Assembly (NCBI GenBank): GCA_000708835.1 | Contig: DF237108.1 | Span: 62,001-126,000 of the forward strand | Source: Klebsormidium nitens | Taxonomy: Eukaryota > Streptophyta > Klebsormidiophyceae > Klebsormidiales > Klebsormidiaceae | Direction of reading: 5' to 3' | Length of the DNA stretch: 64,000 bases | In this document: in pieces, positions 49,383-60,163 of the stretch | Numbering within the stretch: the stretch's first letter is position 1 | Layout: each line of letters starts with the position of its first letter | Notes under the pieces: model-generated | What the model was told of the DNA's origin: nothing | What the model saw: the letters and a program-made list of their open reading frames with translations, nothing else | The model's database searches: none | Program-made: the position numbers and the translations under genes

Positions 49383-52300
49383 TTATCTGCAGCTACTCAG
49401 AGACAGGCCGCCGCATATTAGAGAGATGAAAATGTACAGCACCAATAGGATCACTGCCGTCAACACAGCCCTGCAGGAACGATGATTTTGCTGGTCAGCG
49501 GATGTCTTCAGATTCTGAAGAAAGCTTGAGGATAGTAGAACACCAGTGTAACTTGCGCAAGTCAACGAAAACGGATCGTGCCTTAGCGCAAGGAGGGTTC
49601 CGGATCCAAGGAAAGTTGGACTCGACCTTCGCCTAATCGGATGCTTGAACAGACAAAGAAACCCTCGAGTATCCGGAACCTCTGCTTGAAGAATAACGCG
49701 GAATGGACTCCGCACTCCGAGCCGCCATATCTATCAGTTCAACGCACTTCAGGCCCTAAAAGGTAAGCATCTTTTTGCCTTGCGAATCGAACATCTGATA
49801 CAGCTCGTGATCCTACCGAAGCTCGGAGGCAGGTCAACAGAAAGACAAACACGTTTCAACATCATACGAAAGTACGTTCTCGTCAGCTCACGTCAGCTTG
49901 GCGTTCTTGAGCCACATGGCCTGCTTGAGGCGCCGCGACTGCTTCTTGAACCGGAACGCGTCGCCTTGCAGGGAGTCCGTCTTGTCGACCAGCAGCTCAA
50001 TCTTCTCGCCCCGCTCCAGGACCTTGTCTATGTTCTCAACCATTACGCTCTTGACCTGAATCGAGGGAAGGATTGAAGTTAGTCAATCAGACCAAAACTG
50101 ACAGAGTAGGAAAGTCCGTCTGGTTGATCAGCAGCAACATTTTCCCGCCCCACTCCAGGTCGTTGTTTACAATCTCCACCAGCACCCTCTTGACCTGGTT
50201 CAAGAGAAAGGCTAACCTACGAACGGAACCCACAGCATGGTTTTTGCCTTGAGAGACTTACTCGGAATCCAGTTCTGAAGCTAAACCTTCCATCTTACCG
50301 GACCTTAAAGAACGTCTCCTCTGATTATCACGGACAATCTGGACCCCTCCGCCTTTTCAATCCTGGTCGACATTAGCAATTCAATTCGTTTCGCACGTGG
50401 GAGAATTCGACGATTGAATGACAAGAGCAACGCTCGATGACACTGCGTGCCTGGTTCCTCACCCCAGCAATCTACCCCCCGCGCCCACTTGAAAGTGTCA
50501 GCATTGGGATTGTGTTCTACAATCTTACAAGAGTAAAATGGATTGCTGCGGGGCCTAATTCCTCTCACCTCCGCAATTCGTCCCTGCACCCTGTTCATGG
50601 TGTGGGCATTTGGATTCGGTTATGACGATATAAAAGAGCGAAAAGAAATTCTATCACGCCTAGTTCCTTAACTATGCAATCTCCCCCCGCACCCGATTGA
50701 TGGTGTCGGCCTGAAACTTCTTCCGTCACATTGAAGAGCAAAACAAGTCGCGGCCGAGCTTAGTCCTCTTGCTTCTGCAACCTTCCCCCGCACCCGGTCA
50801 GTCACGTCGGAAGTGGCTTTCCTTCTCAAGATCTCGCAAGAACGAAACGCATTGCTGCCATGCTCACTTCCTCTGCAATCTTCCCACGTACCCAATTAAT
50901 GGCGTTCGCATAGCCTTCAATCCCAACAGTTCAAAACAGCAAAATGGATTTGCTGTCACGCCTAGCTCCTCTCAGCTCTGCAATCTCCCTTCGAACCCGG
51001 TTGATGGTGTTGGCATCAAAAAGCAGAACGGGTTTGCTGCCGCGTGTAGTTTCTCTCACCTCTGCAATCCTCTGGTTGACGGGATCTGGCTCCTTCTGTA
51101 CGATCAAACGAGCCAACCAAAACGCTGCCGCCCCTAGTTCCTCTTACCTCAGCAATCTCCCCCCGCACCCGATTGATGGTGTCGGCATTCGGGTTAGTCG
51201 AGAAGTACTCCATCTGCTGCGAGAGCACGCGCGAGAACTCGTCGTTCATCGCGTACGCGAGCGCGGTCTGCGCGACGCGGCCGTACGTCTTGGAGAAGCG
51301 CGTGCTGATCTCCTCCAGAAACGCAAACGGTATCCGCCCTGCAGGGAAGAGATTGCTTCAGCCATCTTGCGTTCTGCTTTTCGAAGTCGAAGGTAACGAC
51401 CCTAGATCCTCCTCGTGGCAGATAAGGAGTTCTCCGCCAAGAAAACGAACGATATCCGCCCTCACGAAAAGGGTTCGTGGTGACCTTTCTTCCACAAGTT
51501 CTGTACTCCCCTTCCCTTCACTCTTAGGGCTTCTTACCGATGCAAAAGCGCACGGCAGTGCTCCAGAAAGAAAAACCACAATTTGCTGTGCAATACATCA
51601 CACTTGTGACCCTGTCTAAATCGTCTCTCACAAACAATCCTTATGGAGGGCGTCTAGAATTTCCTCGTGGCTTGGCAAAAACGTTCGAGGCAGTCATACC
51701 AGCTTTTCAATGCCTTCAGAATACCAAAACGGTCTGCTGATGACAAAGCGGAATCAAGGGCGCTCAGTCACTTCTGGAATGAGGTTTGGGATTTTGAGGG
51801 GGTCGACTTCATCCATATTTGGATAGCAAGAGGGGTGGCTGACTAGAGGGGTTCAGAAAAGGCGGTGGAGGAGGCCCTCGCCCAATGGCTATAGGGAAGA
51901 AAGTGAGGTCAGCTTTAGTATTTCCAAAAAGGTGTGAAGAGCGTAGGCTGCTAGGAAGGCTAGACTTGATGGGGCAAAAGAATCCCAGACCAGGGTTTCC
52001 ACACAAACCTCGCCATGTCACTTATTCCAACAGCCCCTCGGTGTCAGTCCCGAGATTACTAAGTATCCTTCATCCCGCTCTGACAGCTGGATATATGATG
52101 GAAGACGACGAGGCAGGAAGCTTACTTCCAAAGGCGTCGTTGACCATGCAGAGGTAGATGATCCCTCCTGATCGCAAGATGTGGAAGATATGTCGTTCCT
52201 GCAAGGCCCATTTGATCGTTTGTCAGACAAAATTGGTGCAGCTGCTGAAGACCTAGGAACTTTGTTCTTTCCTAGCAATGAGCAGCAAATGACAAACGAG

Positions 52301-53097
52301 AACAAGCAAAGCGACAAGCTGACGAGCTGACGTATACCTCTTCTTCCTGTCAAGCAGTTACGAACCAAGGACAGATGATTTAAGTTTTGGAAAGAGAGCC
52401 GCCAATGACTTTCTACACATAATTGCGCAAGTCAAGCATTGCAGGGTGGATTTGACCCTCTCAAATTCGTTGAGTTGCCCGACAAATTACCGGCCCATCT
52501 TTCATCCACCAGCAATGCAAATCAAGATAGAATTAGGGCGTCAGGTCTGAGATGTGCTGTTTGGTGGGAGACTTTCAATCAATACAGTCAAAAGCCCACT
52601 TTGCCCCCTCAACGGTGCACAACAGGCACGCCCGCAACGGAAAAACCCGGCTCGTGGGCGAAAAGGGGCTCAAAGGGAACTGCAATACTTTGATGCCGAC
52701 ATGGGTAAGCAGAAGGCTTGGAAGAAGAGGCACGAGAGGCATTCTCATTTGTGGGTGATGTTTTCCAATCAAAACAGCACGACTTTGAGAAGTCTCAACT
52801 CGTTCATAGAAAAAGCGCAAATCTCTGCAGGATGCCACATTTCTATTGACGTCACCAGTAGGGGTGACCATTTCTCCATGTTAAAGGGAGCCCAGGAGAT
52901 GTTCATCTTGTGCAACTGGACCTCCCCCCCTGTTTTGAACCTGACTAACATACCTGGGAGTAGGAGGCCCGCGTGTCCCCACCCTCAGGAAACTTCTCGA
53001 GAATGCGCCGAGCAATGGAGCTCGCATTGCCGGCCGAGGCGCTGAACTCTGCGAGCACCACAGTGCCCCGTGCCACAAGGGAGTACAAGATAGGCAT
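49383..53097 (-). CDS. VAMP72: VAMP72-type longin R-SNARE, 5 exons, 219 aa
   Basis: Exons: 53097-52954, 52198-52126, 51338-51148, 50055-49892, 49470-49383; all junctions keep frame. The protein has the full VAMP72 layout and length. A longin domain (MPILYSLVARGTVVLAEFSA, then IIYLCMVNDAFGRRIPFAFL) spans about residues 1-125. The R-SNARE motif (NADTINRVRGEIAEVKSVMV, then ENIDKVLERGEKIELLVDKT) has the zero-layer arginine at about 151. A C-terminal membrane anchor (AVLTAVILLVLYIFISLICG) occupies about 192-211, with only a short lumenal tail. VAMP72 proteins sit on post-Golgi vesicles and pair with plasma-membrane Qa, Qb and Qc SNAREs for secretion. The start is the first ATG and matches the family's N terminus; the frame upstream has no ATG. 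Intron 3 (51147-50056) is built mostly from decayed copies of the flanking exon ends. Confidence 0.96.
50110..50205 (-). repeat. Echo of VAMP72 exon 4 inside intron 3
   Basis: A decayed copy of the first ~80 nt of exon 4 follows an AG at 50196-50195, 139 bp before the true exon start (50055). It reads VKRVLVEIVNNDLEWGGKML against VKSVMVENIDKVLERGEKIE in the true exon. The codon of the zero-layer arginine has become tryptophan, so it could not make a working SNARE motif. Confidence 0.93.
50440..51120 (-). repeat. Seven donor-side echoes of VAMP72 exon 3
   Basis: The true exon 3 ends GAGATTGCTGAG|GTAAGA at 51148/51147. In the intron follow seven copies of the exon end plus early intron, aligned on plus-strand GCAA at 51064, 50980, 50875, 50777, 50676, 50573 and 50467 (true copy 51152). 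The spacing is 84-106 bp. Some keep a donor-like GTGAGAG after GAG (the first and sixth) or GTGAGG (the seventh); others have CTGAGAG, GAAGTGAG, AAGCAAG or TAGTTAAG. The copied exon part covers ACCATCAATCGGGTGCGG and is clear in most copies. Confidence 0.95.
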
Positions 53098-54156
53098 GCT
53101 GCCCTTCTGAAGCTCGGAGATTAGAAGTTCAGTGATTTGAGTAGTGAGTTTTGGATCTTTCTTCCGCAAACTCTGGACTCAGAACAAGCGTATACTCCGG
53201 TATTATGGCTTCTATCTTTCAAACTGATGGAACGGTCGTGACAATTCTTGCTTCTTTGCTAATAGGACGACCTTCTACGAGGCACACTCGGTTTCAATTC
53301 CCGCGACGGCCTTTCAAACCTACAGGGTGAGGTGCTGCTTGCATGGCCTGGTAGCAGCAGACTTTACTTTCCCAGAACGTTTTACAACAAGCAAGTGTCG
53401 CTGTTCAAAAACAATAAAAGACTGGATTTCATGTCAGCAGCGAGGACTCTTCTTGGCCAACTAAAAATATGTGCCGACTAATCTTCGAGCTTAAATCCTG
53501 CTCTCAAGAGTGCCTCACAACGGGCAACAAGCAGATGCGAGCTGATTTGAAGCCTTAGGGCGTCCTGACTTCTCATGTACAAGTGATTTTCCGACTCCCT
53601 GCATGCTGCAATCGAGATTGAAGCTTGTCTTGGCTCAAATATCCTTAGGGTGAAAGAGTTGATTCGTATGCCGTAGCTCGTTTCTAAGCCTTGAAATTCC
53701 TTAACTGGTCAAGCCAAACCGAGTTGTAGGAGCCCGCTTTTGCTACGGCTAATCTACGCTAAACCCGTATCGTTAGACACAAACCAGGATACGGACGGTT
53801 TAGAAGGAGCCATGAAATTAACGAGCAGCTGCAACTTGCAAGCGGGCAGAAACAGGAAGGAGAAGGGTCATAAATTATAATTTAATTTTGGGCCTTCATG
53901 GAAGAACTTCAACAAGAAGAAGGGCAGAAGTGCTTTGGAAATTGAAGGGTAGGTTTTGTAGCTTTGACTTGAACTTGGACGTTGTACTAGTAGCGCCATC
54001 ACAGGCATTGCAGTTTGTCCACAAAAGTAAAAGTATCCTTATTGAATCCTTCATGTGAGAAGCACTCTTCGAGGTGGTCGCATAGATAGCAAACAATTGC
54101 AACAAACTTTTCGCTTCCTTCACCAGCAAAACTTGTGATTTTGTTCAGCTAGCATC
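53098..54156. promoter_or_regulatory. Divergent intergenic region between VAMP72 and ILP1
   Basis: About 1.06 kb separates the VAMP72 ATG (minus) from the ILP1 ATG (plus). Both promoters should be here. No clear TATA box or open frame with coding character was found. Confidence 0.5.
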
Positions 54157-57100
54157 ATGTTCAACAAAAAGAAAAACTTCCGGCGCAAAGTCTCGGACAG
54201 TGAGCAGGAGGATGGGGCGGGCGGAGATAATGACCAGGGCGTCAGGGTTAAGGAGAAAACCAAGGTTAAGGAGAGCAAACCGCGGGCGCCGAGTTTGCTC
54301 AGCTTTGGGGGGGATGCAGAGGAGGACGGGGATGCATCGGGGGCGGGGGTGAAGCTGAAAAAGGAAAAGAAGAAAAGCATGGTGCCTAGTCACAAAGCCC
54401 TCGGGAGTGCAACTAGAGGGGGGGGTGAAAAGCCGGCGAGTGGGCTGCAGCCTGCGGCGGGCGAGTACACGGCGGAACGGCTGGCAGAGTTGAAAAGCGG
54501 GTTGAGGACGATACCCGGGGGGTTTGCGAAGGAGCCCGAGCCGATAATGGTGCTCAAGGGGGGATTTAAACCTGCGGACTTGGCAGAGAAAGAAGCCCCC
54601 CTGAAAGAGAGGAGTAATCCAGATGCGGCGGGAGTCAGACCCAGCGGTCTGGAGGATTTAACCAGCGGGTTAGGCAAGGGTTTGTCGTACATCCCCGACG
54701 AAGACATGATCCGTGCAGCGAAACTGAAGCGGGAGAAGCTGAGGCAGGCGCAGGCTGCCCCCGATTATGTTCCGCTCGCTTCAGGGGCGCCCAGCGACAG
54801 GCTGGACAAGTACACGGGCGCTGACCCCCCGGAAAGGAAAGAGGACGCCGAGAGCAGTGAGGACGAGGGGGAAGTGCGCACGCGAATGTCGTTTTTGGGG
54901 GACGTAAAAAAACTAGGGGGGGTGGCTGAGAAGGGCGTTTTTGGGGGGGGGGAGCAGCAGATGGATCATGATGACGAAGAAGAGGATCGGTGGGAGATGG
55001 AACAGATGAGAAAAGCGGTGAAGGCCGTCAAGTCGAAGGACGAGAAGAAGGCGCAGGGGGGGGGATCCGGGTGGGGCGATCTGTTGCAGAAGCGGAACAT
55101 TCTCTCGATCTCCAACCAGGGTGAATCGGCGGTGAAAAGCTTGCGAGAGACGCTGTTCAAGATGAAGGAGAGCGAGGCGCGCGCGCGCGCCGCGCTGCGG
55201 CAGAACGAGGAGCGGGTCCAAAGCGCGGAGGAGAGCGTCCGGGAACTAGAGCGGGGAATGACCGAGTCGTCCGAGCGGTACGTCTACGTCCAGAAGCTGC
55301 GGGACTACGTCGCGGAACTGTGCGACTGTCTTCGCGACAAGGGCGCACTGATCGAAGAACTTGAGGAGCAGATGCAGAGACTCCAGGAGGAGCGCGCGTC
55401 AGCGTTAGCCGAGCGACGGGCCGCTGACGTCAGCGCTGAGGTGGCGGAGTCCGAGGCCGCCACGTCAGCGGCGATGGCCGCTCTGGGGCGCGGGGCGGGG
55501 GCCCTGGCCGCGAGCGTCGCGGCCGCTGAGGCTGCTGCCCGGGTTAGGGACGGGTTAGAGCTAACTTCTCAGGTGGACGAGTTTGGGCGTGATGTCAATC
55601 TGCAGAAACGGATGGAGGCGCGGAGAAGAGCAGAAGCGCGGGCGCGCCGGCGGGCGCGCGCGCAGGCGAGGCGCGCGGAGCGAACTCCCGGGCGGGGGGC
55701 GCATGCGAACGGGAACGGGAGAGCTTCCTCTCCTTCGGAGGGGGACCGGTTGGACGGCGAGACGTCCTCTTCGGAGAGCGAGGACGAAGTCTCGGCGTTT
55801 GAGAAGGGGCGCGGGGAGCTCGTCCTGGCGGCCGAAGCCGTGTTCCGGGATGCCGACGAAGAGTTCCGAACGCTTGCCAAAGTGAAAGAGCGGCTCGAGG
55901 AGTGGAAGCGGAAATACCCCGCCGCGTATCGAGACGCGTACGTGTCGCTCAGCGCGCCGGCCCTCTTTGCGCCGTATGTGAAGCTGGAGCTACTGAAGTG
56001 GGATCCGTTACATGGGGAGGCAGGGTTTGACGGCGTGCGGTGGTATCAGGAGTTGTTCGAGTACGGAATGGGAAACTCGAACGGAGCGGAGCCGGATCCG
56101 GATGATGCGGACGCAAACATGGTGCCGACGCTGATCGAGAAGGTGCGTGTTTCTTGCAGCTGATTCTTGATCTCTGGTCGTTTTCCATTTTTCTCGTAGC
56201 GCTCGCTGACAGGTCGCATGTCTTTCTCTTGACGACAACATGCAACTTTTCCCCTTCTTTCTCACAAGTTGCATTCCCTATCTTACTCCACCTAACCACC
56301 AACTGCTGATACTCCAAGCAGAAAACGGACCGTCGAATCTCTCGCTGCCGTGTCCGAAAGGCAAAAATCTGCTCGGAGTTCTCAGTCTCCCGCTACTCAC
56401 TTCCCCGCTTTCTCTGTCAGAACCCGCGAAAAGGAGACCGTGGCTTCCAATCTCCATTCTGGACCTTCACTCCGTTTCGTACTCTGTGTGCGCAGAGCTC
56501 AAATTTGAGTGGTTAACGTGACGGGTCAACCGAGTGCTTTCGTTGATAACTGGTCACAGTCCCTGGTCTGCGCAAGACGATCTTAACCCTTGTTTCAGAT
56601 TTAACTGGTTCTGAGGTTACGGTACTGCGGGGTTCCATGAGTTACGCGTGCCATCCCTAGCCTGCTGGAGATCCAAAATCTGAGATTGGAGTCCACGTTT
56701 TCCTTTCAAGGATCCGTCAGGTCATGTTTTCCATCGTACTGCCGATCGCTTGCCGCCAAGACCCTCAAAGCACAAAACCGACCCTCCGCATCTCCGCTGC
56801 TATGTCCGAATTCCGAACCCGCAAACATTCTGATTCATTCTGATTCGTCTCTTTGCCGCTGTCTCTCTTCAGGTCGCGCTCCCTGTCTTACCCCACCCGA
56901 TTACCTCCTGCTAGGACCCCCAAAGCACGAAACGGACCGTCCGAATCGTCGCTGCCATGTCCGAGATCCGTTCTGAAAACCCTCTTCTTTCTCCTACAGG
57001 TCGCGCTTCCCATCCTACTCCGCCTGATTACCTACTGCCAGGACCCGCAATGCACGAAACGAACCGTCCGATTCGCCTCCGCCGTGTCCGAAATTGTTTC

Positions 57101-58310
57101 CAAAAACTCCTTTTTTCTTTACAGGTCGCGCTTCCCGTCTTACTGCACCTGATCACCTACTGCTGGGACCCCCAAAGCGCCCAACGGACCGTCCGAATCG
57201 CGGCCGCCGTCCAAAATCCCCTCTAAAAAGTTCCCTCTTTTTCTATTACAGGTCGCGCTCCCCATCTTACTCCACCTGATCACTTACTGCTGGGATCCCC
57301 AAAGCACGAAACGGACCGTCCAAATTGCCGCTGCCGTGTCCGAAGTCCAGATCTACGTGCCCCCCGAGTCCGAACCCGTCCGAGATTTACTCTCCGCCGT
57401 CCGATCCCGGATTGCTGACGTGGTCGAGAAGCTGGTCGTGCCCGCGTGGACACCAGCGCTTTTGGCAGCCGCACCCCAGGTGTGAATACCCTCTTTTTGG
57501 TTGCACATGTTTTGAGTTAACAGGGCGAGCTTTGCAGGTGTGAAAAGAGTGCGGTCGTGAGGGCTTTTTGACGCCTGTACGAGCGTTTGCTTGCTTGTGA
57601 ATTGCTGCCCTGGTAAGTGTAGATTAAAGGCAGCCCATGTTCGCTTTCGAAAGCCTACCTTATAGATCATAGCAAGCAGAGAAGGTGTTGATAACAAAGA
57701 ACGCGAGCATTACGAAAAGCGGAAGAGCGGGCAATTGCACTTATGAGTAAAGAGAAAGCACTTTTTTGTTATAACAACCACCCCCGATCGAATTTTGGGT
57801 CTCTTTGATTACTGATGTAGATGTGAACGCCGTTAGGATCGAACGACTTCTTGAGCCACCTTTTTGCCTTCTCAGGCCGTTGCGGTTTCTGCCGAACACT
57901 TTGGCGCCGCAGTGCGCGTCCTCCGCAACATCGTTCTCTGGCGCGACATCTTGCCTCCCGGCGACCTCGAAACCCTGGCGCTCGACCAGCTGGTCGCCGC
58001 AAAACTGCTCCCCCACCTCAGGACGCTCCTGACGACGCCTTCGGACGCTCTCTTGCGGACGGGCCGGCTGGTGTCCGCGCTTGCGGGCGCGTTCACAAAA
58101 CGGGGGGAGGGTTTCGCTGCCAAATTGGCCCCCCTGGTGGAGTTTTTGGACGTCATGGGGAGGGCGCTGGAGGGGCGGAAAGCCGCGGGGGCCGCGTTTG
58201 AGGACACGTTGACGCAGGCAGAGCGGTTGAGGAGATTGTTCGTGGAACTAGAGGCGCGGGACAAGGCCCGGCGGCTGGCCAAGTCGTTCGGGCTGAAAGA
58301 GGAGCAGTAG
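54157..58310 (+). CDS. ILP1: ILP1/PAXBP1-like GCFC-domain protein, 3 exons, 882 aa
   Basis: Exons: 54157-56142, 57252-57479, 57876-58310; both introns are phase 0. The N terminus is basic (MFNKKKNFRRKV) and acidic/Gly-rich after that, as in the family. A conserved short segment (PDEDMIRAAKLKREKLRQAQ) is followed by a coiled coil (about 355-450) that includes YVQKLRDYVAELCDCLRDKG. The GCFC domain runs from about 560 to the end. Landmarks are AAYRDAYVSLSAPALFAPYV, KLELLKWDPL, LLHLITYCWDPQSTKRTVQI and DILPPGDLETLALDQL. Arabidopsis ILP1 and animal PAXBP1 are nuclear proteins linked to spliceosome disassembly or pre-mRNA splicing; the former was first described as a regulator of endoreduplication. 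Length is close to that of Arabidopsis ILP1. Intron 1 is filled with decayed copies of exon 2. Confidence 0.92.
56260..57251 (+). repeat. Five acceptor-side echoes of ILP1 exon 2
   Basis: Copies of the first ~95 nt of exon 2 start after AG at about 56269, 56721, 56873, 57000 and 57125; the true exon starts at 57252. The last three steps are 127, 125 and 127 bp. The nearer copies are closest to the exon: the one at 57125 reads VALPVLLHLITYCWDPQSAQ and stays open until TAA, while the one at 56269 is most decayed. All keep parts of the block CACGAAACGGACCGTCC. Splicing to any upstream copy and reading through would meet a stop. Confidence 0.96.
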
Positions 58311-60163
58311 CGAAAGTCGGATGCGCTGTGCTTTGCACACTTTCGTACAACATGTATATTTCCGCTGCCAAAATCGGTGGGTACCAAGTCTTGGTGACTT
58401 GCTTTGTGGACTGTCGGATCAGGTCGTTTTCTGCCGTGTACGGTCCGGAACGAGGGCAATGCCGGTCTTAATCTACATTGTGTTGGTCCCTGCTTTTTGG
58501 CCTTCAGTGCGCACCCAGTTTGAGGAAGAACCCAGTTGACAGGGTTGCCTGGGCGCGGAGCATATCAGCGTGCACATTGTAGAAGTTGCAACGGCTTATG
58601 CAACCACCGATGTACCGAGTTGGGCCTTGAAGGCAACGGTCCTTGCACTCCGCGCAGCACTTGAAATCAGCAATGGTTGATTACGGCTCCCGCTGCTGCG
58701 TGGTGATACGTTTCCTTTCATGAAAGCCAGGGTCGTTACTTCGAAGCAATGGTGAGCTTTACATCAGCTAGACCTCTAGCTCAGCATGCCCCGACCCCGG
58801 CCAGCCCGGCCGGCCGAGCTAGGATGAAAAGTTCTTGGCCATGTCTACGTATTCTTGCAAGCCGCCAGAGCTTCACGGCCGAGTATGCAGAGAGTAGGTT
58901 TTAGAGCTTAGAATGATCCGCCCTTGATAGAAAGAAACTCCGTGTAGGGTGCAGCCGTCTGTAGCATCAGAGCGAACCGCAGGGCCATGCCTACCATATA
59001 CCTCCACTGTCCGTCTATAACCTGATTGCGGCACTTGGCATGCTTGGCAGTGCATGGCCGGCGATCTTTCTAATGATCATGGCGTACTAACAGGAGGCTC
59101 AGTGCATCCGCGCAGCTGGAATATCGGAGTGTTATAGACTGCAATCTATGACCTTCATGCATTAGCTTGTGATCTCACATAGCTTGAAATGTCCAATTAG
59201 ATGCTTCAAGATTGAAAACACAATTCACATACAAACCCATGCACTGTCGGTCAACGTTGATTGGGGCACGCTTGATACCGCTGTAGACCAGTACTTTTAT
59301 CTAATGCTGTGAGTCACGACACATCAGTGTGGGTCGGATGCATGGAGCTGAAGCCTGGCAAAGAGCTAGAACTATGAGCAGCCAAGCCGCGGCAGGGCCG
59401 CCATTCAAATTTGTTCAACCACGATTGCAAGCCTCGTTTGTTCTCTATTTTAGCATGGTCTTGAAAGTTCGCTTGTGGGCCCACTGACTCGGAGCTTACA
59501 TGGATGACAATCCCGATTTACAAAACACGTTAATAACAATCTAACAAATCCTATACTCCTTATACCCGACTTGGAACCTATACTTGCTGCAACGTTATTT
59601 CCAGTATGTACGATGATTTGAAGGCGAGAAACGACCGGAACAAGCTCCACTTGTTCAATTACATTCTAGTTGGGCTCAAAGTGGCAATCCGCTCGCCCTC
59701 GCCCAAGAGACGCGCATGGATGCTTCGACAATGGCAGGCCGCCTCTTGACCCATCCACACAGTGAGCATCCAAATGCACGCATCAATCCGACATCATCTC
59801 CACCCGCCAATCAGTGGTGGCCTCGCCTCTCACATCCCGCTCACCGAGTTACCTCCGTAGCACTACTAAGCCTGCCCCCAACAGCCCCAGTTGCTGCTCT
59901 CCGCTAACCCCCCGAAAACGTCATCTTCGCTGGTATGACATCAGCGCCATGTTACCCGACGGCCGACTCTCCCCTTGCCTCAAACCCTTTCCCGCGAGAA
60001 AGGACGTTCTCGAGCACGGCTATATTGGCCCCCAGGCCGGCACCCTTGCATATTTGAGAGTCGTCCTAACCGGAGCCAACCCGAATGAGGCCAGGTTTGA
60101 CCAAACCCCTCTTAACCATACCGTATGGTCATCCCCCGCAACTCTGTTGAAACCCTTCGTTCT
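58311..60163. other. Convergent intergenic region, no gene seen
   Basis: Between the 3' ends of ILP1 (plus) and MUB (minus). Plus-strand open frames at 59.7-60.25 kb run antisense into MUB exon 3 and have no recognised domain. No tRNA, snRNA or mobile element was recognised. Confidence 0.5.

Noticed and set aside
53098-53169. Upstream extension of the VAMP72 start
   Set aside because: The frame is open but has no ATG, and the ATG at 53097 matches the conserved N terminus of the longin domain.
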